Source: Devosia aurantiaca (GTDB taxonomy: Bacteria > Pseudomonadota > Alphaproteobacteria > Rhizobiales > Devosiaceae). From it: a stretch of 64,000 nt of DNA. Position numbers and translations under genes: made by a program. Every line of letters begins with the position of its first letter. The stretch's first letter is position 1. The stretch lies in contig NZ_JAALFG010000002.1 of assembly GCF_011058215.1 (NCBI RefSeq), positions 372,001 to 436,000 on the forward strand, given 5' to 3'. A model generated the notes under the pieces. It was not told the DNA's origin, did no database searches, and was given only the letters and a program-made list of their open reading frames with translations. Positions 47,517 to 57,110 of the stretch are shown here, piece after piece.

Positions 47517-48191
47517 ATGAGCTTTTCCACAGAGGCAGATAGCCGTTCATACGGCGCCGGCATCCCCTACAATCTTGCAGGGTTGACGCTGCTGGTTCTG
47601 CTTGTGGCTGTCGGCTTTGCCTACGTCATCGACCAGGCAGGACGCTCCGGCGGCCTCGTTGAGCCCCAGCTCGCAGACGCAAACCTCGTGCAGCAGACGA
47701 TCGGCGGTCGCGAGCTCAACATTCCGGCCAATTGGTTCCGCTATGGCGAGCAGATCAAGGGCGGCTTTGCCAGCCAGGTCGATCTTAGGTTCAATCTCGA
47801 TCTCTCTGCCGACGCCAAGCCGCTACCGGTCGAAGTCACCCTTCTGCCACGCAGCCGCGCAAGCGCCAGCAGCGAATTGCTGGATCGCGTTTACCTGCAT
47901 CAATTTGGTTCTGGAACGAGGGAAGGCTATCCGGGGCTGGTGGGCAAGCCCATGATGGCGCGGGAAGGCTATGAAGGCGAAACCGTCTGGTACGACGCGC
48001 TCTCGCCCAATCCCTTTGTCGCCAAGTGCGCGATCGAGGTCGATCCCAGCCTTCCCGACAGCTGCCTGCGCACCATTCACCTGCAAAGCGGCATTGCCGC
48101 TGTGCTCAAGTTCGACTCCACGGCGCTGGCCGACTGGCGCCGCTTCGATGACGAACTGGCCCTTTGGTTGGGCCAGATCGGCGCGCTCTGA
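47517..48191 (+). CDS. Membrane-anchored hypothetical protein
   Basis: About 224 residues with one N-terminal membrane helix (about residues 18-38, NLAGLTLLVLLVAVGFAYVI) and a soluble domain facing the periplasm. The soluble part has a cysteine pair (AKCAIEVDPS and DSCLRTIH) that could form a disulfide. No recognised family. ATG 47517 is chosen over the in-frame ATG at 47502; neither has a strong ribosome site. It ends one base before the convergent DUF3126 gene. Confidence 0.65.
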   Translation: MSFSTEADSRSYGAGIPYNLAGLTLLVLLVAVGFAYVIDQAGRSGGLVEPQLADANLVQQTIGGRELNIPANWFRYGEQIKGGFASQVDLRFNLDLSADAKPLPVEVTLLPRSRASASSELLDRVYLHQFGSGTREGYPGLVGKPMMAREGYEGETVWYDALSPNPFVAKCAIEVDPSLPDSCLRTIHLQSGIAAVLKFDSTALADWRRFDDELALWLGQIGAL

Positions 48192-48410
48192 TCAGTCGAT
48201 ATCTTCGAGGTCGATATCGAGGATCGACATGTTGAAGATATAGGACTTGTCGCCGTCTTCATCGTCGGCATGGATCAGGCCGATCGACTCGTCACCCAAA
48301 AACACCTCGACGGAGTCGTTGAGCTTGGCACGCGGACGCACGTCGATGTTCTTGTTGTTGAACTTCTGCTGCAAAAATTTCTGAAGCTTGATGATCTCGG
48401 GATGGTTCAC
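48192..48410 (-). CDS. DUF3126 family protein
   Basis: A 72-residue acidic protein of the alphaproteobacterial DUF3126 family, recognised by IIKLQKFLQQKFNN, the LNDSVEVFLGDE centre and the SYIFNMSILDIDLEDID end. The start is GTG 48410 with AAGGA eight bases upstream. Function unknown. It precedes, on the same strand, nothing obvious; cysE lies upstream and may be co-transcribed. Confidence 0.85.
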   Translation of the reverse strand: MNHPEIIKLQKFLQQKFNNKNIDVRPRAKLNDSVEVFLGDESIGLIHADDEDGDKSYIFNMSILDIDLEDID

Positions 48411-48596
48411 GAGCACATTCCTTGGCTGTTCGGGGTGCCGGCAATCTAGTGCCTCGACCAAGGCTGGCAACCCCTGCGCACCGGTCTTATCCGGTAAAAC
48501 GCCGCAGAGCCCCCTTGCGTTCGTTTCGAACCAATAGAGATGCATCTCCGCTCACGCCAAACGTGCAGGCCGCCATCAGATGAAGGTGGGCAGATC

Positions 48597-49424
48597 CTAG
48601 CTGACTTGATCGTAAACGAGCACCATCTGGTCCATGACCAGGGCAGGCTGCGCACAGCCGGCTTCACCGATGACCTTGGCCGGAACCCCGGCCACCGTCA
48701 CCCGCGGCGGCACTTCCTTGAGCACGACCGAACCGGCCCCGATGCGCGAGCAATCGCCGACCTTGATATTGCCGAGCACTTTCGCACCCGCGCCGATCAG
48801 CACGCCATTGCCGATCTTGGGGTGACGATCCTGATCCGACTTGCCCGTGCCGCCCAGCGTCACGCTCTGCAGCATCGAGACATTGTCGCCCACAACCGCA
48901 GTCTCCCCGATAACGAGGCCGGTGCCGTGATCGAGCATGATGCCCTTCCCCATGGGAACGGCGGGGTTGATGTCGACCTGGAACACCTGGCTCGACCGGC
49001 TCTGAAGATAAAGCGCAAAATCGCGTCGACCGGCCTTGACCATGGCATGGGCGAAGCGATGCGTCTGGATTGCCTGGTAACCCTTGAAGTAAAGCAGCGG
49101 CTCGACGGCGCGATGGCAGGCCGGATCGCGCTCCATGGTCGCCGCCAGATCGACACGGGCCGCGATGCCGATCTCGGGATCGTCACGCAGCGTCTCGGCA
49201 AAGGCCTGGCGAATGAGGTCGGCAGAAACGTCTTCATGATCGAGCCGCGCAGCTAAGCGATGGGCCAGCGCTTCCTCGAAACTGTCGTGATTGAGAACCG
49301 TGGACAAAACGAGGTTGGCCAGGGACGGCTCGTTGTCGAGGATCTGGCGAGCCCCGGCGCGCACGGCTTCCCATACCGGATCTACCGATTGGATCTGCAC
49401 CGACTTCTTGGCATTGCCGCTCAT
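48597..49424 (-). CDS. cysE: Serine O-acetyltransferase
   Basis: First committed enzyme of cysteine synthesis. The N-terminal helical domain contains VWEAVRAGARQILDNEPSLANLVLSTVLNHDSFEEALAHRL, and the catalytic left-handed helix has DINPAVPMGKGIMLDHGTGLVIGETAVVGD with the active histidine, then SVTLGGTGK. 275 residues from ATG 49424, which follows GGAG. The tail lacks the usual C-terminal isoleucine, ending in VLVYDQVS. Confidence 0.96.
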   Translation of the reverse strand: MSGNAKKSVQIQSVDPVWEAVRAGARQILDNEPSLANLVLSTVLNHDSFEEALAHRLAARLDHEDVSADLIRQAFAETLRDDPEIGIAARVDLAATMERDPACHRAVEPLLYFKGYQAIQTHRFAHAMVKAGRRDFALYLQSRSSQVFQVDINPAVPMGKGIMLDHGTGLVIGETAVVGDNVSMLQSVTLGGTGKSDQDRHPKIGNGVLIGAGAKVLGNIKVGDCSRIGAGSVVLKEVPPRVTVAGVPAKVIGEAGCAQPALVMDQMVLVYDQVS

Positions 49425-49506
49425 CTCGCCAGACTCCGCGTTTATCGAGAAACACCGATATAAGGCAGATCGTTCTTCCAAACAAAGCCTCTGCTGAGCA
49501 TTTGGT

Positions 49507-50277
49507 TCACGAAATTGAACGAGGCGGAAATGTCCTGCTCAAAAACTCCAGCGCCGCAGCCTTGAAAAGCTTGTCCCCGGTCGCCCGCATATGGTCGCGC
49601 TTGGGGATGAGATAGGCCTCGCCTTCCGGCAAAATTTCCGCCAAGGGCTCTGGCCGGCCCGCCATTTCGTCGGCCTCGCCCACCGCCACCAGTACCGGCA
49701 CGGCGATGCGCCGCACATCGGCGCGCGCCATTGGCTGACGCGAGGTTTCCATGCAAGCCGCCAGCGCCTCCCGATCCGAGCCCGTGTGATCGGCAAAAAT
49801 GCGGAATTGCCGCGCCGTCGGATGCGTCAGATCGGCCAGCCCCGGCGCCCGCAAACCGGCAATGATGTCATTGCCGTCGGTCAGCCCATTGATGAGATTG
49901 ACGCCCATGCCGCCCAACACCATCGCGGCCACCCGCTCCGGGTGATCATAGGCAAGGAAAGCGGCAATGCGCGCGCCCATCGAATAACCGATCACCCCGG
50001 CCCGCTCGATCCCCAGATGATCCAGGAGCACCAGCGCATCGCCAGCCATTTGCGTTGGATAATAAAGCTCCGGATCGTGCGGCTTCGCCGATTGCCCATG
50101 GCCGCGATTGTCGAGCGTGATCGCCATATAGCCCGCGCCCGTCAGCGTCTCCACCCAACCCGTATCGATCCAGTTGACTTTCCCGCTCGACGCAAAGCCA
50201 TGGATCAGAAGAATCGGTTCGCCCAAGCCATGGGTCTCGTAGGCAAGTTCGAGGCCTGAAGTGGTGAAGCTGGGCAT
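49507..50277 (-). CDS. Alpha/beta hydrolase
   Basis: A 256-residue alpha/beta-hydrolase fold enzyme. The oxyanion-region HG is in LLIHGFASSG, the nucleophile elbow is GYSMGARIA, the aspartate lies in VGEADEMAG and the histidine in PKRDHMRA. The ATG at 50277 is preferred over one 18 codons upstream. No signal peptide. Substrate unknown; similar proteins hydrolyse esters or lactones. Confidence 0.87.
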   Translation of the reverse strand: MPSFTTSGLELAYETHGLGEPILLIHGFASSGKVNWIDTGWVETLTGAGYMAITLDNRGHGQSAKPHDPELYYPTQMAGDALVLLDHLGIERAGVIGYSMGARIAAFLAYDHPERVAAMVLGGMGVNLINGLTDGNDIIAGLRAPGLADLTHPTARQFRIFADHTGSDREALAACMETSRQPMARADVRRIAVPVLVAVGEADEMAGRPEPLAEILPEGEAYLIPKRDHMRATGDKLFKAAALEFLSRTFPPRSIS

Positions 50278-50406
50278 GATCGCTCCGCTGGTTGCTTGTC
50301 TGGGTTTTGCGGCTCCCGGTGACAAAAGCAAGGCCTTTGCGCTTTTCTTGGGCGATCCCTTTGGCTATGTTCAGAACGCATTCATCAAGACCCTCCAGGA
50401 CCCTCC

Positions 50407-50651
50407 ATGGCCCACGGCACGACTCCGCACTTCCACAACACCGAAGGCCTCCGCGCCATCGAAGTTGGCTCCAAGGAATTCCAGTGCGTCGGCGCCCTGC
50501 CCCCTTTGATCACCCCCATGTCTTCCTCGACATGGGCAAGGATAGCGAGATCGTTTGTCCTTATTGCTCAACGCTTTACGTCTATAAAACTGAGCTCGGT
50601 GCTGGTCATTCCAACCCCGCCTCCGCAGTCTTCGAGCCCCGCGCCGCCTGA
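50407..50651 (+). CDS. Zinc-finger domain protein, CHCC type (NDUFS6-like; frameshifted in this sequence)
   Basis: An 81-residue protein after repair. The end shows SEIVCPYCSTLYVY, the CPYC half of the zinc site, with the histidine in FDHPHVFLD and a cysteine in EFQCVG. The frame breaks in five C at 50500-50504; one added base joins ALPP to FDHPHVFLDMG. Homologues are small alphaproteobacterial proteins related to a complex I accessory subunit. It precedes the FAD monooxygenase by eight bases. Confidence 0.85.
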
Positions 50652-50659
50652 GTCTGACC

Positions 50660-51837
50660 ATGCCCGCCGAGGGCCGCTCCTTCATCATCGCCGGCGCTGG
50701 AATCTCCGGCCTGACCCTCGCGCTCGCCCTCGCCAAATGGGGCGCGACCGTCGTTGTCCTCGAAAAAGCCAGACGCTGCAAGAGTTTGGTGCCGGCCTCC
50801 AGATCAGTCCCAACGCGCGGTTCGTGCTCGGTCAACTCGGACTCGATGAATCGCTGACCCGCCTCAGCCTCGAGCCCGAAGCGCTCGACGTCTACCGCCA
50901 GGGCGCACGACGTCCCCTACTCAGCATGGAACTCGGCCCCATCGTGCGGCAGCGTTTCGGCTCGCCCTATGCCGTCATGCACCGCGCCGACCTCGCCGAC
51001 CTCCTCTATAAAGCCTGCCGGCGCTTCGCCAATATCGACATCGTCTTCGGTGTCCGTCGGTGGGACGTCGTCTCCCACGCCCGCGGCGTCACCGTGGCCA
51101 TCGACGAAGCGGACGGCCAAAGCCGCACCACCCGTGCCGACGCCTTTATCGGCGCCGATGGCGTCCATTCCCGCACGCGCCGCGACGTGCTCGGCGGCCC
51201 GCCAGCGCAATTTCAGCACCGCATCGCCTGGCGCACCCTCGTGCCCTTGAAGGCCGTTGCCGGCCAGATCCACCCCAGTCGCGTTTCCGTCTTCTTCGGC
51301 ACCGGCTTCCACCTCGTCTGCTATCCGCTACCGCATCGCGGCCAAGCCAATCTGGCCCTGTTCATGCCCGCCAAGCCTGACGAAAGCACTCAGCCGAAGC
51401 CGCTACGACCGGGCCCAATCGTCGAAGAGATCCTCGACATGGCTGGCGCTAACTGGACCCCATGGCCGCTCTACACCGTCGCGACCAGCACCTGGTTCAC
51501 CGGCAACATCGGTCTTCTCGGAGATGCCGCGCACGCCATGGTGCCCTTCCAGGCCCAGGGCGCCGCCATGGGCATCGAAGACGCCGCGGTGCTGGCCCCG
51601 CTTCTGGTGAACTCCCAACACGCCGAAGACGCCTTCCGCCAATTTGCCGCGCTCCGCCAGGACCGCGTCCGGCGCGTTGCCGCGCTTTCGGCACAGAACG
51701 GGCGCATCTTCCACCTGCCCTGGCCGTTAAGCCTGGCGCGCGACACGGTCATGTCCATGCAGGGCCAACGCGCCCATCTCGATCGTCTGGGGTGGATCTA
51801 CGAGCACAAGGCGCTCGCCGAAGGCTCGTTCTCGTGA
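50660..51837 (+). CDS. FAD-dependent monooxygenase (frameshifted in this sequence)
   Basis: A group A flavoprotein hydroxylase, 392 residues after repair. The FAD-binding GAGISGLTLALALAKWG is at 12-28, the DG motif region has DAFIGADGVHSRTR, and the GD motif is GLLGDAAHAMVPFQAQGAAMGIEDA. The frame is lost near 50768 and one added base joins VVLEKA to QTLQEFGAGLQISPNA. It resembles salicylate or 3-hydroxybenzoate hydroxylases; the substrate is an aromatic acid or a similar ring, not predictable further. Confidence 0.88.
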
Positions 51838-51932
51838 AGGCGCGGCCGGCCTCGCCCCTTGCTTTGGCGGGCAAGCCTGTGTCAATTGCAGCCCTCTGAC
51901 GGGCGCGACAAGAAGAAGGCTCGAAGCACCGC

Positions 51933-53264
51933 ATGCAAGCTGCGACGCGTTCCCGACTGACCCTGACCTGCATCCTGATCACGATCCTGATCGACATGAT
52001 CGGCGTCGGCATCATCGTTCCGGTTCTGCCCGAGCTGCTTGAAGACCTGACGGGCGGCAGCGTGGCGCAAGCCGCAGTGATCGGCGGCTATCTCGTCTTC
52101 GCCTATGCGTTCATGCAGTTCGTGTTTTCGCCCGTTCTCGGCAATCTATCCGACCGTTACGGCCGCCGCCCGGTCCTGCTGATCTCGCTGCTCGGCCTCA
52201 CCTTCGACTACCTGATGATGTCGATTGCGCCCTTCGTCTGGTACCTCTTCATCGGCCGCATAATTGCCGGCATCGCTGGCGCAGCCCTCGCGACGGCCAC
52301 GGCCTACATGGCCGATATAACTCCGCCTCATAAGCGCACCCACCGCTTCGGCCTAATCGGCGCAGCCTTCGGCCTCGGCTTCATCATCGGCCCTGTCATC
52401 GGCGGCGAACTGGGCGAATTCGGCCCGCGCGTGCCCTTCTACGCCGCGGCCGGCCTCGCCTTTGCCAACTTCCTCTTCGGTTGGTTCGTACTGCCCGAAA
52501 GCCTGCCGAAAGCCTCGCGCCGCAAGTTCGATATCCGCCGCGCCAATCCACTCGGCGCGGTCATGGCGCTGCGCAAATACCCCTCCGTGCTCTGGCTGCT
52601 GGGCGTCCTGTTCTTCCTGCAGCTTGCGACGCAGGCTCTTCCGACGGTCTTCTCCTATTTCACCGTCGAAATGTTCAACTGGACCTCTTCGACCATCGGC
52701 CGCACGCTGGGCGCCTTCGGCCTGGGCTTTGCCATCAGCCAGGCCGTTCTTGCCGGTCCCCTATCCAAGGGCATCGGCGAACCCGCCGTCGGCATGATCG
52801 GCCTCCTCGCCGCAATCGCCGCCTTCGCCGGCGTCGCCTTTTCAGCCGACGTCTACATGCTTTACCTATCGATCCTTGTAGGCACCGTTAGCGGCCTTGC
52901 GCCACCGGCCATCAACGGCGTTCTGTCGCGCCAGGTGCCAGACAACTCACAGGGCGAGCTGCAGGGCGCGGTCAATGCCGCGAGCTCCCTGGCGACCATC
53001 ATCGGACCACTCGCGGCAACCCAGATCTTCTACCACTTCACCACCGAGCCAGGCGCTGCCAGCTACTTCCCGGGCGCCCCCTTCCTCGCCGCCAGCGCTA
53101 GCGTCCTCGCCGCGCTGATCCTTTTCGCCGTGGCCTCCTGGCGCTTCGAGCTCGGCCGGCGCCCATCCATCGCCAACCACCCCCACGCCCCCGAAGTGCC
53201 GCCTCCAGGCCAGGTGCGCGTGCCGCCGATCGAAGACGATGATCACAATTCGTCCCGCCGCTGA
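51933..53264 (+). CDS. MFS transporter, TCR/Tet-like
   Basis: A 12-helix major facilitator of 443 residues close to the tetracycline-efflux type: the signature GNLSDRYGRRPVLLISL in the loop after helix 2, IGVGIIVPVLPELL in helix 1, and IGRIIAGIAGA. It has a proline-rich C-terminal extension of about 40 residues, longer than the usual end. No TetR gene is adjacent, and resistance should not be assumed. Its end overlaps the next gene by 26 bases. Confidence 0.9.
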   Translation: MQAATRSRLTLTCILITILIDMIGVGIIVPVLPELLEDLTGGSVAQAAVIGGYLVFAYAFMQFVFSPVLGNLSDRYGRRPVLLISLLGLTFDYLMMSIAPFVWYLFIGRIIAGIAGAALATATAYMADITPPHKRTHRFGLIGAAFGLGFIIGPVIGGELGEFGPRVPFYAAAGLAFANFLFGWFVLPESLPKASRRKFDIRRANPLGAVMALRKYPSVLWLLGVLFFLQLATQALPTVFSYFTVEMFNWTSSTIGRTLGAFGLGFAISQAVLAGPLSKGIGEPAVGMIGLLAAIAAFAGVAFSADVYMLYLSILVGTVSGLAPPAINGVLSRQVPDNSQGELQGAVNAASSLATIIGPLAATQIFYHFTTEPGAASYFPGAPFLAASASVLAALILFAVASWRFELGRRPSIANHPHAPEVPPPGQVRVPPIEDDDHNSSRR

Positions 53265-53729
53265 GGCGGACCACGCCGACATCCTCGCCATCGTCGCCCC
53301 GGTTCTCGCTGCCGGCGAAACCTACGCCATCGACACCGATCTCGATGAAGCGGCGGTCGCGGCCTACTGGTTCATGCCCGCCCACGAGGTCTTCGTCGCC
53401 GAACTCGATGGCGCGGTGGTCGGCACCTACTACCTCCAGCACAACCAGCGCGGCGGCGGCGCCCACGTCGCCAATTGCGGCTACATGACCAACCCAAGGC
53501 GCGCGGCAAGGGTGTCGCAAAATCCATGTGCTTCCATTCGCTGGAGCGCGCCCGCGAGCGCGGCTTTCGCGCCATCCAGTTCAACCACGTGGTCTCGACC
53601 AATACCGGGGCCGTCGCACTCTGGCAAAAGCTCGGCTTCCGGATCGTCGGCACCCTGCCGAAGGCCTTCAACCATCCCGTTCACGGCTATGTGGACAGCT
53701 ATGTGATGTTCCAGTCGCTGGTCGACTGA
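53239..53729 (+). CDS. GNAT family N-acetyltransferase (frameshifted in this sequence)
   Basis: A 163-residue acetyltransferase after repair. The acetyl-CoA binding loop is RGKGVAKSM and the C-terminal part has LWQKLGFRIVGTLPKAF. The frame breaks in three C at 53494-53496; one added base joins CGYMTNP to KARGKGVAKSM. It starts inside the end of the MFS gene, so it is translationally linked to it. Substrate unknown. Confidence 0.87.
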
Positions 53730-53760
53730 ACTGCTAGCCGCGACGGAGCGTAGTGCCTTC

Positions 53761-55329
53761 ATGGCAAAGCTCCGCTTCATCCTCGGCGACCATCTTTCCC
53801 GATCCGTCGCGGCGCTGCGGGACATCGACCCCGCGATCGACGTCGTCCTCATGGCTGAGGTCGGCAGCGAGTCGACAGTGGTTGGCTTCCACAAGCAAAA
53901 GCTCGTCTTCATCTACTCCGCCATGCGCCACTTCGCCGAAGAGTTGCGCGCCGAAGGCATCCGCGTCGATTATGTCCGCCTCGACGCTGAAGGAAACACG
54001 CAGCACCTTGAAGGCGAACTTGCTCGCGCCCTTGCCCGCCACCGGGTCGCCGGCGTCGTCGTCACCGAACCCGGTGCGTTTCGCGTTCGCGACATAATGA
54101 ACGGTTGGTCGGAGCGGCTCGGCATTCCTGTCGACATCCGCGAAGACGACCGCTTCGTGTGCAGCCATGATCGCTTCGCCAGCTGGGCCGGCGATCGCAA
54201 GTCGCTGCGCATGGAGTTCTTCTACCGCGAGATGCGGCGTCTGACCGGCTTCCTCATGCAGGGCGAGTCGCCCGACGGTGGCCAATGGAATTTTGACGTC
54301 GACAACCGCGAGTCGCTGCCGCCCGACTACCAGCCCCCAAAGCGGCTCCGCTTGGAACCGGACACGACCACGCGCGAAGTCATCGACCTCGTTCGCAGCC
54401 GTTACGGTAAGAATTTCGGCGACCTCGAACCCTTCGAGTGGGCCGTTACCCGTAGCGGGGCCCTCGACGCCCTTGATCATTTCATCGCCGAGGCCCTGCC
54501 CGGTTTCGGCACCTATCAGGATGCGATGAAGACCGGAGAGCCCTTCCTCCATCACGGTCTGGTCTCGCCTTACCTCAATGTCGGCCTCCTCACCGCCGCC
54601 GAAGTCTGCGCTGCCGCCGAGCGCGCCTATCTCGAAGGCCATGCACCGCTTAACGCTGTGGAAGGCTTCATCCGCCAGATCATCGGCTGGCGTGAATATA
54701 TCCGCGGCGTCTATTGGCTGAAGATGCCTGAATACGCGCAGACCAATGAACTAGAAGCGCATCGCGACCTGCCCTGGTTCTACTGGTCCGGTAATACGCG
54801 CATGAACTGCATGGCCCAGGCGATCGGCGACACCAGCCGCCACGCCTACGCCCACCACATCCAGCGCCTGATGGTCACCGGCAACTTCGCCCTGCTCGCC
54901 GGCATCGAGCCGGCCCAGATCGAATACTGGTACCTCGCCGTCTATATCGACGCCTTCGACTGGGTCGAACTGCCCAATGTCCACGGCATGGTCATGTTCG
55001 CCGATGGCGGCCTCTTGGCCTCTAAGCCCTATGTGGCCTCGGGCGCCTACATCAACCGCATGTCCGACTATTGCGGCAATTGTTTTTACAGCCCCAAGAT
55101 CAAGGAAGGCGAACGCGCCTGCCCCTTCACCTTGCTGTACTGGCATTTTCTCATCGAAAACCGCCCCAAGCTCGGCGGCAATCGGCGGCTTGCCATGCCC
55201 TATCGCAATCTCGATCGCATGGATGACCGTCAGCGCGGCCTCATCGGGATGCAGGCACGGGCATTTCTCAACGGACTATCCGCCACGACCGATGAAGAAC
55301 CCGAGCCGCAGCTGACGCTGGATCTTTAG
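53761..55329 (+). CDS. Cryptochrome/photolyase family protein, FeS-BCP (PhrB/CryB) class
   Basis: A 522-residue member of the iron-sulfur bacterial cryptochrome and photolyase class. The N-terminal photolyase-related domain starts LRFILGDHL. The FAD-binding C-terminal half has GWREYIRGVYW and the NxxR-like region DLPWFYWSG. Four cysteines for a 4Fe-4S cluster are visible at about C350, C438, C441 and C454 (RMNCMAQ, DYCGNCF, RACPF). These enzymes repair (6-4) photoproducts or act in light signalling. Its start follows the acetyltransferase by 31 bases. Confidence 0.93.
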   Translation: MAKLRFILGDHLSRSVAALRDIDPAIDVVLMAEVGSESTVVGFHKQKLVFIYSAMRHFAEELRAEGIRVDYVRLDAEGNTQHLEGELARALARHRVAGVVVTEPGAFRVRDIMNGWSERLGIPVDIREDDRFVCSHDRFASWAGDRKSLRMEFFYREMRRLTGFLMQGESPDGGQWNFDVDNRESLPPDYQPPKRLRLEPDTTTREVIDLVRSRYGKNFGDLEPFEWAVTRSGALDALDHFIAEALPGFGTYQDAMKTGEPFLHHGLVSPYLNVGLLTAAEVCAAAERAYLEGHAPLNAVEGFIRQIIGWREYIRGVYWLKMPEYAQTNELEAHRDLPWFYWSGNTRMNCMAQAIGDTSRHAYAHHIQRLMVTGNFALLAGIEPAQIEYWYLAVYIDAFDWVELPNVHGMVMFADGGLLASKPYVASGAYINRMSDYCGNCFYSPKIKEGERACPFTLLYWHFLIENRPKLGGNRRLAMPYRNLDRMDDRQRGLIGMQARAFLNGLSATTDEEPEPQLTLDL

Positions 55330-55352
55330 CACCAGCCGTTCCCCACCCTCGA

Positions 55353-55421
55353 TGTCATCCCCGCGTAGGCGGGGACCATCCTGAGATCTCGAGATGGGCC
55401 CCGGCCTTCGCCGGGGTGACA
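55353..55421. repeat. REP/BIME-like palindromic element
   Basis: Two GC-rich hairpins, TCCCCGCGTAGGCGGGGA on the left and CCCCGGCCTTCGCCGGGG on the right, in opposite order, with outer TGTCA/TGACA ends and an AGATCTCGAGAT centre. It sits in the convergent gap between the photolyase gene and gnd and resembles dispersed intergenic palindromes of alphaproteobacteria. Confidence 0.75.
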
Positions 55422-55458
55422 ATCGAATGTGCGGTTACCTCAGTGGGCTGAGCCAGCC

Positions 55459-56907
55459 CTACTCCTCCACCACAGGAGCCGCAGCCTTGTTCTGCAACGT
55501 GCTCGGCCAGGTGCCGTGCAGGTCGCCGCCGCGGCCCTCGATCTCGAAACCATGCGCGCCGAAAAAGTCGCGCTGCCCCTGGATCAGGTTGGCCGTGCCC
55601 TGTGCCTGACGATAGCTGTCGAAATAGCTGAGCGCGGCCGAAAGGCAGACCATCGGGAATTCGCCCATAGCGGCACCGGCCACGACCTTGCGCAGGCTGG
55701 GATGAGCGTCCTTCATGATGGCGACGAAATCGGGCACGATCAGAAGGTTGGACGCGTCGCCCTTGCTATAGGCCGAAGCCATCTGGTCGAGGAAGCGCGA
55801 GCGGATAATGCAGCCGGCGCGCCAAATCTTTGCGATCGTCGCCAGCGGCAAGGACCAGCCGAACTCTTCCGAAGCCTTTGCAATCACCGCAAAGCCCTGT
55901 GCATAGGAAACGATCTTGCCGGCCAGCAGCGCCTTTTCGAGATCGTCCAGCGTCACGTCGCTGCGCACACGGTTGGGCCTGCCATAGATGCCTTCGGCTG
56001 CCACGCGCTCTGCCTTGCGCGACGAGATAGAGCGCGCTGCCACGGCGCCTTCGATGGCCGTCGCCGGCACACCCATCTGCTGCGCCACGATCGCCGACCA
56101 CACGCCGGTGCCCTTCTGGCCGGCCTTGTCGAGGATCAGGTCGACAAGCGGCTTCTTGGTATCGGCATCCACGGCATGCAGCACATGGCCGGTGATCTCG
56201 ATGAGATACGAGTTGAGCGGACCCTCGTTCCACTTCTTGAACACGTCGCCGCATTCCGAAGCGGTCATGCCGAGGCCATCACGCATCACGCCATAGACTT
56301 CGGCGATCATCTGCATGTCGCCATATTCGATGCCGTTATGGATCATCTTGACGAAATGGCCCGCCCCGCCCTCGCCGAGATAGGCGCAGCAGCTTTCGCC
56401 GTTGAACTGGGCAGCGATGGCGGTCAGCACCGCTTCCGCATTGTGCCACTGCTCCTTGGAACCACCCACCATGATGGACGGACCATGGCGCGCGCCTTCT
56501 TCTTCGCCGCCAGACACGCCGACGCCGAGATAGCCGATATTCTTGGGCTTGAGATAATCGAAGCGGCGCTGCGTGTCGGTATAAAGCGAGTTGCCGCATT
56601 CGATGATCGCATCGCCCGGCTCGAGATGGGGCAAAAGCTGCTCGATCATGTCGTCGACCGGCTTGCCGGCCTTGACCATGATGATGATCGAGCGTGGCGC
56701 CTTTACCGACTGCACGAAGTCAGCAAGGTCGTATTTCGGGATCGTATTGCCATCGAGGCCCTGCGCCTTGGCCTCGCTGACGAATTCGTCGATACGGCCG
56801 GGCGACCGGTTGTGCACGGCAACGGTGTAGCCTTTTTCGGCAATGTTCAGTGCCAGGTTCGAACCCATCACCGCCAGGCCGATCAGGCCGATATCCGCAG
56901 TCGCCAT
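55459..56907 (-). CDS. gnd: 6-phosphogluconate dehydrogenase, NADP-dependent, decarboxylating
   Basis: A 482-residue oxidative pentose phosphate enzyme that produces ribulose-5-phosphate, CO2 and NADPH. The coenzyme fingerprint is IGLIGLAVMGSNLALN at 6-21, the substrate loop VGVSGGEEEGARHGPSIM and the catalytic lysine in GGAGHFVKMIHNGIEYGD. Length is normal. GAGG precedes the ATG at 56907. It is divergent from a gluconate-dehydrogenase-like SDR and gluconate kinase, which feed it 6-phosphogluconate. Confidence 0.96.
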   Translation of the reverse strand: MATADIGLIGLAVMGSNLALNIAEKGYTVAVHNRSPGRIDEFVSEAKAQGLDGNTIPKYDLADFVQSVKAPRSIIIMVKAGKPVDDMIEQLLPHLEPGDAIIECGNSLYTDTQRRFDYLKPKNIGYLGVGVSGGEEEGARHGPSIMVGGSKEQWHNAEAVLTAIAAQFNGESCCAYLGEGGAGHFVKMIHNGIEYGDMQMIAEVYGVMRDGLGMTASECGDVFKKWNEGPLNSYLIEITGHVLHAVDADTKKPLVDLILDKAGQKGTGVWSAIVAQQMGVPATAIEGAVAARSISSRKAERVAAEGIYGRPNRVRSDVTLDDLEKALLAGKIVSYAQGFAVIAKASEEFGWSLPLATIAKIWRAGCIIRSRFLDQMASAYSKGDASNLLIVPDFVAIMKDAHPSLRKVVAGAAMGEFPMVCLSAALSYFDSYRQAQGTANLIQGQRDFFGAHGFEIEGRGGDLHGTWPSTLQNKAAAPVVEE

Positions 56908-57110
56908 CAAGCAATCCTCTTCGAAAATGTCCGCGCAGGCCATGCGCCTTGTGCATAGTGCTTGGCGGGGACAATGACCATAAAGTCGTAACAGTGGAAA
57001 GACCGGATCGGGCAATTTTCGACCAATTCGGCTTGCTGGTATGGAAGCGCGGCCAAGGGTTGCGGTGCGGCTTCGGCGCTGGCTAGAAGAGAGAGGACGA
57101 GGAGAACGGC

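Noticed and set aside
51933..53264. Acquired tetracycline resistance gene
   Set aside because: No TetR partner, mobile element or compositional break; MFS members of this type have many substrates.
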